From positions 1-40,336 of the forward strand of contig JAISYL010000097.1 in the NCBI GenBank assembly GCA_031269935.1: DNA of 40,336 nucleotides, given 5' to 3'. Of the stretch, positions 9,303 through 17,468 are shown piece after piece (the first letter of the stretch is position 1; each line of letters opens with the position of its first letter). The position numbers were made by a program, and so were the translations under genes. The notes under the pieces were generated by a model. The model made no database searches. It saw nothing but the letters and a program-made list of their open reading frames with translations, and was not told the origin of the DNA. Origin of the DNA: Planctomycetota bacterium (GTDB lineage Bacteria; Planctomycetota; SZUA-567).

Positions 9303-9466
9303 ACCAAGAGAAACTTAGCCGATAAGGATCATTTCCGCAAACCGGGAAGAATTTTCCCTGCGGCCCGCCCGGCCCGCGGGTCGATAAAATAATGAGTCCC
9401 TGGATTCGCCCCTTGTCCAAGGGCTGGCGACAAATTTCCGGATCGTTCGGGTTAGACAACGAAAAC

Positions 9467-10489
9467 ATGCTTGCCAAATCGGCCCTCGCCATTATTGCCG
9501 CCCTGCTTCCGGCCGCGGTCGCCCCGGCCGGCGAAGAATATCTTCCGTTGCATCCGGGCGAGGCCAATCCAGGCTGGCGGCGAACCACTTCCCTGGATTA
9601 CGGGAAGATAAACGCCGGCGAAACGCCTAGGCAAAACCTGGTTCGGCTGAAGCTCCCGGCCAGCGCCCCCCCGCGGGAACAACGTTCCCGCTTGATAAAT
9701 GTCGCCGCCAATCCGGACGGAAGCCTGGATTTCAATCCGCTGCGCCTGGAATCGCCGATCGGAGATCCGTCGATCAACTCCGTCATTCCGGGATTGATCA
9801 CCCCCGAAGAACTCGCCCTGGATCAGTATAATTTGAATCCGCCCGGAGAAACGGGGACTTTCCCAAAAAACGCGATCGACCCCTGGACAACTCCCTTTCC
9901 GGAAAACATCCGGCTGGATTTTCCCGACTGGGGCCAGCCGGCCTGGCCATCATTCCCGGCCCTTGACTCTCCCGAACCGGCCGGCCGGCCTTCAGTCGTC
10001 CCGGCCGGCCAGCCGACGGAAAAGGAAACGCCGGCGGACGGCAAATCCCTGCGGCCTCCACCGCAAACCCAGCCGGGAACTCTCCGGCTTAGGCCGCCAG
10101 CCGATTCCGCCATTTCCAACCAACCGTCCGAATCGATCCTTGACGCCGCTCCGGACATGGATTCCAATCAATCAGGCGGCGAGGCATCCAGTTTACCGGC
10201 AATCAGCCGGGAAAGCCGTCCCGCCGACCCGCCGCTTCCCCTCGCCCGTTCCCCGGGCTCAAATCCGGCCTGGTTTGAAAATTACCTTGAACCCATCCGC
10301 TGGCCGGAACCACTGGATATTCCCGCCCAGCCACCGGCTTCGTCCAGCGATAACGACCCCCCGGCCGGCTCAATCGACCTTGACGAAACCAACCGCATAC
10401 ATTCCCGCCGGACCAAAAGTATCGGCATTACCCCCTTACGGGAACTCAAGAACATTCTTCGCCCGGTACATCGCGTCGCCCAACCGTAA
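9467..10489 (+). CDS. Exported Pro/Ser-rich protein of unknown function
   Basis: Signal-peptide-like MLAKSALAIIAALLPAAVAPAGEE, then a long Pro/Ala/Ser-rich low-complexity body. No domain recognised. Confidence 0.6.
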   Translation: MLAKSALAIIAALLPAAVAPAGEEYLPLHPGEANPGWRRTTSLDYGKINAGETPRQNLVRLKLPASAPPREQRSRLINVAANPDGSLDFNPLRLESPIGDPSINSVIPGLITPEELALDQYNLNPPGETGTFPKNAIDPWTTPFPENIRLDFPDWGQPAWPSFPALDSPEPAGRPSVVPAGQPTEKETPADGKSLRPPPQTQPGTLRLRPPADSAISNQPSESILDAAPDMDSNQSGGEASSLPAISRESRPADPPLPLARSPGSNPAWFENYLEPIRWPEPLDIPAQPPASSSDNDPPAGSIDLDETNRIHSRRTKSIGITPLRELKNILRPVHRVAQP

Positions 10490-10498
10490 AAACACCAC

Positions 10499-10531
10499 CT
10501 ATATTTGCGGCGTGGTTTGTCACAAATATAG
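10499..10531. repeat. Inverted repeat between convergent genes (possible weak terminator)
   Basis: CTATATTTG-N15-CAAATATAG, 9-bp perfect arms. Confidence 0.4.
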
Positions 10532-10568
10532 CATTGCGGAACCAAGGGTCTGTCCATAAACGCCGAAT

Positions 10569-11315
10569 TCACCGGAAACCCCCACCCTTCAAACCGGCAA
10601 CCGCCCGGATTAGCGCCGCCGGTTTTCCGCCGGCCTTTTCCAGGCAATCAAGAAAAAACGTTCCCACCGCCACCGCGTGGACCTGTCCCGAAAGGGCAAG
10701 AAACTGTTCGCTCGAGCGGACTCCGAATCCGGCCACGATTTTCGCCCCCAGGGAGCCAATCCTGGCCAGGTATTCCCGATTGCCGCTGTCCAGCCTGGAT
10801 TCCCGGCCGGTAACTCCCAAGCGCAAGGCCGTATAGACGTATTCCGGCCGGAGTCGCCGCAACAAGTCCAGCCTGGCTTCGGAAATGCCGGGGGCGACCA
10901 CCGGAACCACCGCCAAGCCGGCCCGGCCGCCGGCATCATAAAGCCCCTCGTCGTAATCCGGGGGCAAATCGGGGACGATTATTCCCCGGACGCCCGCCGC
11001 CGCCGCCTTGGTCGCGAAATCTCCGCTTCCCTTGGCCGTCGCCAGGCTGGCGTAGGTCATTATGAACAGGGGAATCGCCAGTTTTCCGGCCAATTCCCCC
11101 GCCAGTTCAAAGCCGGAGGAAACGGTGAACCCGGCCGCCAGGGCGGCATGACAGGCCCGCTCAATCCGGGGACCGTCGGCCGAGGGATCGCTGAAGGGGA
11201 ATTGAATTTCCAAAAAATCGGCGCCGCCTTCGGCCAAGGCCAGGGCAATATCCCGCGAAGTCTCCAGGTCGGGATAGCCGGCCACCAAATGAGCCATAAG
11301 CTTGCGGTCAGGCAT
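10569..11315 (-). CDS. trpA: Tryptophan synthase alpha subunit
   Basis: MPDRKLMAHLVAGYPDLETSRDIALALAEGGADFLEIQFPFSDPSADGPRIERA...; VRGIIVPDLPPDYDE. The true start at 11315 overlaps the trpB stop. Confidence 0.94.
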   Translation of the reverse strand: MPDRKLMAHLVAGYPDLETSRDIALALAEGGADFLEIQFPFSDPSADGPRIERACHAALAAGFTVSSGFELAGELAGKLAIPLFIMTYASLATAKGSGDFATKAAAAGVRGIIVPDLPPDYDEGLYDAGGRAGLAVVPVVAPGISEARLDLLRRLRPEYVYTALRLGVTGRESRLDSGNREYLARIGSLGAKIVAGFGVRSSEQFLALSGQVHAVAVGTFFLDCLEKAGGKPAALIRAVAGLKGGGFR

Positions 11316-12552
11316 GGGCAATCTCGCTTTCAAGGAAGGACAGCCAATTATCCCGATCCAGGGCCTTGGCGGTGATGAAGATATCCTTGTCGCCCCGGCC
11401 GGACATGTTAACCGCCAAGGCCCGGCCGGGGTCCAATTCCCGCGCCAGCCGGAGGGCGGCGGCGGCGGCGTGAGCCGACTCCAGGGCAAAAATAATCCCC
11501 TCGTTCCGGGCGAAAAAACGGAGGGCGTCCAGGGCCTCGCCATCGGAGGCGGAGGTGAATTCAAGGCGCCCGCTGTCGCCAAGACTGGCCAGTTGGGGAC
11601 CGATGCCGGGGTAATCCAGCCCGGCCGAAATGGAGTGGGTGGGCATGAGCTGGCCGTCCCCGTTCATGAGAAAGCGGCTCTTGTAGCCGTGCGCCACCCC
11701 AATCCGGGAGACGGCGCCGGCCATGCGGACGGCATTGTCCCCGGGACCGTCGCCGCGTCCGCCCGCCTCCACCCCAATCAACCGGGGCAAGGGTTGATCG
11801 AGAAAAGGCGAAAAAAAGCCGATGGCATTGGATCCCCCGCCGACGCAAGCCACCAGGGCGGCGAAATCGGCGCCGGTTTCCCGCATTTGCGCCCGCGTCT
11901 CCTCGCCCACCACGGATTGGAAGCGGCGCACCATTTCGGGAAAAGGCGAAGGGCCGAGGGCGGAGCCGATAAGATAATGGGTGCCCGGATAATTGGCCGA
12001 CCAATCGCGCAGGGCGGCGTTGATGGCGTCCTTCAGGGTGCGGCTTCCGGTTTCGACCGGGATCACCTCCGCCCCCAGCATTTCCATGGCGAAAACATTG
12101 GGATGCTGCCGGGCCATGTCGAGGGAACCCATGTAAACCCGGCAGGAAAGGCCCAACCGGGCGCACGCCGCCGCCGAAGCCAGTCCGTGCTGCCCCGCCC
12201 CGGTTTCGGCTATCACCCTTTTCTTGCCGAGACGCTTGGCCAGGAGCGCCTGGCCCATGGCGTTGTTTATCTTGTGCGCCCCGGTCTGGGCCAAGCCTTC
12301 CAGCTTGACGTAGATTTTGGCGCCGCCTTGCGCCCGGGTGGCGTTCCCGGCGTACAACAAGGGAGTGGGGCGGCCGACAAAAGTTTTCCCCGCCGCGTCC
12401 AACTCTTCGCGAAAAACCGGATCCGCCCAGGCCAGGGCGAATTCCTCCTCCAATTGATCCAGGGCCGGCCTCAGGGTTTCTCCGACAAAACGCCCCCCGA
12501 AAACACCGAAATAATCCGCCACCGTCCCGAGTTTCCCCCTAGCCGTCTCCAT
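11308..12552 (-). CDS. trpB: Tryptophan synthase beta subunit
   Basis: YVKLEGLAQTGAHKINNAMGQALLAKRLGKKRVIAETGAGQHG, ACVGGGSNAIG. Confidence 0.97.
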   Translation of the reverse strand: METARGKLGTVADYFGVFGGRFVGETLRPALDQLEEEFALAWADPVFREELDAAGKTFVGRPTPLLYAGNATRAQGGAKIYVKLEGLAQTGAHKINNAMGQALLAKRLGKKRVIAETGAGQHGLASAAACARLGLSCRVYMGSLDMARQHPNVFAMEMLGAEVIPVETGSRTLKDAINAALRDWSANYPGTHYLIGSALGPSPFPEMVRRFQSVVGEETRAQMRETGADFAALVACVGGGSNAIGFFSPFLDQPLPRLIGVEAGGRGDGPGDNAVRMAGAVSRIGVAHGYKSRFLMNGDGQLMPTHSISAGLDYPGIGPQLASLGDSGRLEFTSASDGEALDALRFFARNEGIIFALESAHAAAAALRLARELDPGRALAVNMSGRGDKDIFITAKALDRDNWLSFLESEIAHA

Positions 12553-12580
12553 TGTCCCCCCTCCGCTCCGGTCGCCGGGT

Positions 12581-13993
12581 TCAAACTCCCAATGACTTGA
12601 ACAAACGTTCCAATTTGCTCCGATCCTTGATCCCCGGAGCCGACTCCACTCCGCTGGCGACGTCGATCAATTCCGGCTTCCGGCCGGCCGCGATGCCGGA
12701 AGCATTGTCGGGTCCGATTCCCCCCGCCAGCCACAAGGGGCGATGCCAAGCGTCAAGAACGCCTTCCGGCACCCTTTTGCCGGTTCCGCCCGATCCGGCC
12801 GCGTCCAACAACAGGCGGGGGCAGAAATAATCCTCGGCAACCCGCAAATCGCCGACTCCGGAAGGTTTCAGCGCCTTGTAATAAGCGGGCCACATTTCCC
12901 GGCAGGCGTCCGGCGGCTCCTCCCCATGAAACTGGACAGCGTCCAACCAGCCATCCGCAAGCAAATCCCCCACTTCCGGCGGAAGCGACCGGCTTCCGGA
13001 AGGAACCATGACCACGCCGATCTTCAACGCCTCGAGTTCCCGAACGTCGCGCAATAAATCCGGCCGGGCGCGCCGCGGGGAACCGGGACAAAAAACGAAA
13101 CCCAGCGCGTCGGCCCCCAATCCGGCGGCAAGCCTGGCGTCATCCGCCCTGGTCAGGCCGCATATCTTCACCAGGGGTCCGCGCCGCCGAAAAAGGCGAT
13201 GTCCAACCGCCGGCCAGAAACGATCCCGCCGCTTGTTCCCCAGGGCCGAAAGAAACCGGCCGACAAGTTCCGGGCGGCGCATCACCGCCTCGCCGACCAG
13301 AATTCCCCCGAAGCCGCAGGCGGCCGCAAAATCGGCCTGTTCGCCCCGCCAAAGCCCCGACTCGTAAACCAGGGTGGCCGGCCAGTCGATTCCGGAGGCG
13401 ACAACCGCCGGCAACAGGGGGTCGATCCGGAAGCTGGACAAATCGCGGCTGTTGACTCCCACCAAGTCGGGAGAAAACGCCGCCGCCTTGCCGAGATCAT
13501 CCCGATCATGAACTTCCACCAAGGCCCGCATGCCCAAGGCCAAGGTCAGGCGGTGCAATTCCGCCAGCCTGCCGCCGGCAAGCATTCCGGCGATAAGCAG
13601 AACCGCGTCGGCCCCGGCCCGCCAGGAAACCTCGATATCCTCCGGGTCGAACAAAAAATCCTTGCGGAGAAGGGAAAGCCCGGGGAACGCCCGTTTTATC
13701 GCCAGCAAATCCGCCAGCCCGCCCCCGAAACCCTCGGGTTCGGTGAGGACGGAAATGTTCGTCGCCCCGGCCCCGGCAAAAGTCGCGGCCTGCGCCGCCG
13801 CATCCCTTCCGGGCGCTATGTCCCCCCTGGAGGGGGAACGGCGCTTGACTTCGCAAATCAGGCCGTTGGCGCCCAAAAACGGGATCAACGGCGCCTCCCG
13901 TTTTTCCGGCAGGCCGACCCCCTCGGCATGGCCAAGGGCCGCGACGCGGGCCCGGCGTTTTTCCACCAGATTGTCCCGGATATTCCGTGCCAT
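12581..13993 (-). CDS. trpCF: Bifunctional indole-3-glycerol-phosphate synthase / phosphoribosylanthranilate isomerase
   Basis: TrpC half (LICEVKRRSPSRGDIAPG, LLRKDFLFDPEDIEVSWRAGADAVLLIAGML, GVNSRDLSSF) and TrpF half (LVKICGLTRADDARLAAGLGADALGFVFCPGSPR, WLAGGIGPDN, IDVASGVESAPGIKD) in one frame. ATG at 13993. Confidence 0.94.
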   Translation of the reverse strand: MARNIRDNLVEKRRARVAALGHAEGVGLPEKREAPLIPFLGANGLICEVKRRSPSRGDIAPGRDAAAQAATFAGAGATNISVLTEPEGFGGGLADLLAIKRAFPGLSLLRKDFLFDPEDIEVSWRAGADAVLLIAGMLAGGRLAELHRLTLALGMRALVEVHDRDDLGKAAAFSPDLVGVNSRDLSSFRIDPLLPAVVASGIDWPATLVYESGLWRGEQADFAAACGFGGILVGEAVMRRPELVGRFLSALGNKRRDRFWPAVGHRLFRRRGPLVKICGLTRADDARLAAGLGADALGFVFCPGSPRRARPDLLRDVRELEALKIGVVMVPSGSRSLPPEVGDLLADGWLDAVQFHGEEPPDACREMWPAYYKALKPSGVGDLRVAEDYFCPRLLLDAAGSGGTGKRVPEGVLDAWHRPLWLAGGIGPDNASGIAAGRKPELIDVASGVESAPGIKDRSKLERLFKSLGV

Positions 13994-14006
13994 GGCCCAG
14001 TCTCCC

Positions 14007-15608
14007 TCACGCCGCCAACTGCCCCGCCCGGCGGATGATTTCTTCCAGCTTCGCCGCCACCACGCCGCCGGCAAAGGCTTGACGGGCCAGGGCGGTCCCG
14101 GCGGCAAGGCCGTCGACCCGGCCGGCGACAAAAAGGCCGGCCCCGGCGTTCAGGCAAACCGCGTCCAACAAGCCGCCGATTTCCTCGCCGGCCAAAAGAC
14201 GCCTGGCGAGGGCGACGTTATCCTCCGCGGTCCCCCCCCGGAGCGAGGAGAAATCGCGCTTGCCGATGCCGGCCTCGGCGGGACGGAATATGAACTCCCT
14301 CAATTCCCCGTCCGCCTCGCCCAGAACGCAACGGGTGGGGGCGGCGCAGGAAAATTCGTCCAAACCGTCCTCGCTCCGGACGGTCATCACCCGCTTCGCG
14401 CCCAAAAGCAGGGCCGCCTCCGCCAGGGGGCGGAGCATGAATCCCTCCGGCGCCCCCAGCAATTGGTATTCGGCCCTGGCCGGGTTGGCCAGGGGGCCGA
14501 GAAGATTCATCAGCGTCCGGATCGACAGTTCGCGCCTGGCCTTGGCCGCGTTTTTCATGGCGCCGTGGTAAAGGGGGGCGAAGAGAAAGGCGAACCCGGT
14601 TTCGGCCAGCAGACGTTCGGCTTGACGGGGCGGCAAATTGAGGGGGTAGCCTATTTCGGCGAAGAAGTCCGCCGACCCGCAAAACGAACTGACCGCCCGG
14701 TTGCCGTGTTTGGCCACCGCCTGGCCGCAGGCCGCCGCCGCCAGGGAAGCCATCGACGACAGGTTGAAGGTGCCCTTGCCGTCGCCGCCGATCCCCACGA
14801 TGTCAAGAACGGGAAACGGGGCCTCGAATCCGGCGCATTTGTCCGCCATCACCGAAGCGCAGCCGGCAATCTCGTCCGCCGTCACTCCCTTGGCCTCCAG
14901 GGCGCAAAGAAATCCGGCCAATTGGGCGTCGCCCAGATTGCCTTCGGCCATTTCCAGCATGAAGGCCCGGGCGGTTTCCCGCTCCAGATTTTCCCCCGCC
15001 AGCAGACGGGACAGGGTCTTCCTGGCCGGAAAGGGTTCCCGGCGGTAATTGATGAAATTCTCCAGCACCCGGCGGCCGTATTCGGAACCCACCGACTCGG
15101 GGTGGAATTGGAAGCCCTCGGCCTGGAATTCGCGGTGCCGCAGGGCCATGACGTCGCCGTCCTGGCGGCTCCAGGCCGCCGCCTCGAAACAGGGCGGCAG
15201 ATCGGAATCGGCCACCAGCGAATGGTAGCGCACAAAGGAGGCGGGGGACGGGATGTTCCGGAAGCAGCCCCGGCCGTCATGGAGCATCTCGTCGCTTTTT
15301 CCGTGCATGATTCGCCTGGCCCGGCGAACCTTTCCGCCTAGGGCGGCGGCCAGGAGTTCGTGCCCAAGGCATACCCCGAGAAGGGGGACCCGCCCGAGAA
15401 AACGGCGAATCACCTCCAGGCTGTCGGGGTATTCTTCCGGCAGGCCGGGTCCGGGCGAAAAAACGATGCCATCCAGGGACAATTCCTCCAAATCCTCCGG
15501 GCGAAACGAACCGTAGCGCAGGATTTTCATCCTTTCAGACGTAATTTCTCCCAGCATTTGGGCCAGGTTATAGGTGAAAGAATCGAAGTGATCGACAATC
15601 AGGCGCAT
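14007..15608 (-). CDS. trpGD: Bifunctional anthranilate synthase component II / anthranilate phosphoribosyltransferase
   Basis: Glutamine amidotransferase half (MRLIVDHFDSFTYNLAQMLGE, GVCLGHELLAAALGG, FQFHPESVGSEYG) fused to TrpD (DIVGIGGDGKGTFNLSSMASLAAAACGQAVAKHGNRAVSS). Confidence 0.95.
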   Translation of the reverse strand: MRLIVDHFDSFTYNLAQMLGEITSERMKILRYGSFRPEDLEELSLDGIVFSPGPGLPEEYPDSLEVIRRFLGRVPLLGVCLGHELLAAALGGKVRRARRIMHGKSDEMLHDGRGCFRNIPSPASFVRYHSLVADSDLPPCFEAAAWSRQDGDVMALRHREFQAEGFQFHPESVGSEYGRRVLENFINYRREPFPARKTLSRLLAGENLERETARAFMLEMAEGNLGDAQLAGFLCALEAKGVTADEIAGCASVMADKCAGFEAPFPVLDIVGIGGDGKGTFNLSSMASLAAAACGQAVAKHGNRAVSSFCGSADFFAEIGYPLNLPPRQAERLLAETGFAFLFAPLYHGAMKNAAKARRELSIRTLMNLLGPLANPARAEYQLLGAPEGFMLRPLAEAALLLGAKRVMTVRSEDGLDEFSCAAPTRCVLGEADGELREFIFRPAEAGIGKRDFSSLRGGTAEDNVALARRLLAGEEIGGLLDAVCLNAGAGLFVAGRVDGLAAGTALARQAFAGGVVAAKLEEIIRRAGQLAA

Positions 15609-15609
15609 C

Positions 15610-17037
15610 TCATTCCTCCTCGATTTGCAGATTCAGGGCGGCCAGCAGGGCCGCCAATTTGTGTTTGACTTCCCTTAACTCCCGCTCCGGAACCGAGTCG
15701 TGGACGATGCCGGCCCCGGCCTGGAGCCACAGGCGGCGATCCCTTTGCAGGGCGCAGCGGATGGCGATGCAGGTGTTGAAATCCCCGCCCGGCTCCAGGA
15801 AACCGACGATTCCCGAGTAGAATCTCCGGGGATGCCGCTCCAGCCGATCCAGGGTCTCCATGGCGCGGATTTTCGGGGCGCCGGTCACGGTGCCGGCCGG
15901 AAAGGTAAGGCGGATGGCGTCGAGGCTGTCCGCGTCCCCGGCCAATTCCGCCTCAATCCGCGACGAAATATGCATGACATGGGAATAATGCTCTACCGAC
16001 ATGAGATCCGCCACCTTCACCGTACCCGGCCGGGCGACCCGGCCGAGATCGTTGCGGGCCAGATCCACCAGCATCAGATGTTCGGCCCTTTCCTTTTCGT
16101 CGGCCAGCAGTTCGCGTTCCCGCTCCGCGTTCTCCGCCGTAGCGGAGGCCCGGGGTCTGGTTCCGGCCAGAGGCTTTATGGTAAGCCGCTTCTCCTTCAG
16201 CCTGACATGCATCTCGGGGGAGGCGCCGAAAAGCTGAAAATCGCCGAAATCGATATGGAACATGTAGGGGGAGGGATTGATGGATCGCAGCCGCCGGTAG
16301 CTGTCCAGGGAAGGGCGATCCGTGTCGACCGCCACCCTGAGCGACAGCACCGCCTGGATAAGACTCCCGGCCTCGATGTCCCGCTTGATGGAGGCGGCCC
16401 CGGCCAGAAAATCCCGCTCCCCCTCCGGATCGGGCCGCCGGCTGGCCCCGGCCGGCGATTCCGCCTCGGCCAGATAATTGAAATCGAAATCCCGTATGCG
16501 CCGCTCGACCGCGTCCAGCGCCTTGTTCAGATCGGTCTCCCGCTCATGGTAGTTGACTCCGTGGAGGTAAATGACGTCGGCATGGTGATCGTAAATCAGG
16601 TACACATGGCCGAAAAGGAAAACGGCGTCGTCAACGCCAAGTTCGTCATCCTTCCGGGTCAGGCGAATTTGATCGCAGCGGGCGGCGAATTCGTAACCGA
16701 CATAGCCGAAACCGCCGCAGGGATAGGGGAAGTCCTGGTGCAGAACCGGATGCTGGTTGGCCAAATAGGCCGCCGCGTCCAGGATGTCGCGGGCCGGAGC
16801 GAAGTCGAAAATGCGCTCCCCCCCTCCCGCCGGCCGGAACAGAACCTTTCCCTCCCGCTGGATTAGGCGAAAGGCCTCGTCAAGAACCAACAAAGAGTAG
16901 CGGGAACGTCCGCGCTGAAAAGACGACGATTCGAAGAGGATTTTGGCGCCCAGCTTGCGCACCAGGGCGAAGGGGGTGAAACGTTCCCCCGGCAGCATGC
17001 GGATGATGCCGTCGGTTCTGACAGTGGTATTGGTCAT
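15610..17037 (-). CDS. trpE: Anthranilate synthase component I
   Basis: ILFESSSFQRGRSRYSLL, FHIDFGDFQLFGASPEMHVRL, IKPLAGTRPR, LVDLARNDLGRVA, FPAGTVTGAPKIRAMETLDRLE, CIAIRCAL. Confidence 0.93.
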   Translation of the reverse strand: MTNTTVRTDGIIRMLPGERFTPFALVRKLGAKILFESSSFQRGRSRYSLLVLDEAFRLIQREGKVLFRPAGGGERIFDFAPARDILDAAAYLANQHPVLHQDFPYPCGGFGYVGYEFAARCDQIRLTRKDDELGVDDAVFLFGHVYLIYDHHADVIYLHGVNYHERETDLNKALDAVERRIRDFDFNYLAEAESPAGASRRPDPEGERDFLAGAASIKRDIEAGSLIQAVLSLRVAVDTDRPSLDSYRRLRSINPSPYMFHIDFGDFQLFGASPEMHVRLKEKRLTIKPLAGTRPRASATAENAERERELLADEKERAEHLMLVDLARNDLGRVARPGTVKVADLMSVEHYSHVMHISSRIEAELAGDADSLDAIRLTFPAGTVTGAPKIRAMETLDRLERHPRRFYSGIVGFLEPGGDFNTCIAIRCALQRDRRLWLQAGAGIVHDSVPERELREVKHKLAALLAALNLQIEEE

Positions 17038-17070
17038 GTTGGCTCCCGTCCAGACTGCCGGAAATAAAAA

Positions 17071-17096
17071 AAGGAACAGCCGCCAGGCTGTTCCTT
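17071..17096 (-). terminator. trp attenuator terminator (regions 3:4)
   Basis: Minus strand AAGGAACAGCC-TGGC-GGCTGTTCCTT followed by TTTTTA, 34 nt upstream of the trpE start. Confidence 0.85.
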
Positions 17097-17127
17097 GATC
17101 ACGCGTTTAGGCCGGTTTATCGGGGCA

Positions 17128-17301
17128 TCAGATCAACAAAACACGGCAAAAAAACGACGCGCGGGGAACAGCCGGTTGATCCGGCCGCCACCAGTTCCCG
17201 CGCCGCCAATTGTTCAGGCTGTATTCGGGCGACAAAAAACCACCCTTCCCCCGGAGGGGAAAAGAACCGCTCGGATGTTTTCCTTGGCGATCACCCAACA
17301 T
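17128..17301 (-). CDS. trpL: trp leader peptide (start uncertain: ATG 17301, or a nearer alternative start)
   Basis: ORF containing ...LNNWRRGNWWRPDQ..., with tandem TGG-TGG (17193-17188) and one TGG (17208-17206), directly upstream of the attenuator hairpins. Confidence 0.65.
   Translation of the reverse strand: MLGDRQGKHPSGSFPLRGKGGFLSPEYSLNNWRRGNWWRPDQPAVPRASFFCRVLLI
17165..17187 (-). promoter_or_regulatory. trp attenuator regions 1 and 2 (pause hairpin and antiterminator half)
   Basis: Minus strand CGGCCGG-ATCAA-CCGGCTG (1:2). Region 2 GGCTGTTCC is an exact complement of region 3 GGAACAGCC at 17094-17086. Confidence 0.7.
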
Positions 17302-17468
17302 GAAGCGTCCGTCCAAATCAATCCGAACAGGCCCGAAGCCGACAAAACAATGATAACGGTTGCCGATTCCCGCGCAAGTGTTTTTTAAAAAAAGACGCCG
17401 GACACACCGGAAAATCGGCCTCGCGGTTCCCCGAACCCGTAAAACGATTCGATTTCCCGCCGTGCGAT

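Noticed and set aside
10261-10647. Minus-strand ORF overlapping the end of the 9467 gene and the trpA downstream region
   Set aside because: Lies antisense to a better-supported ORF and lacks motifs; parts are intergenic.
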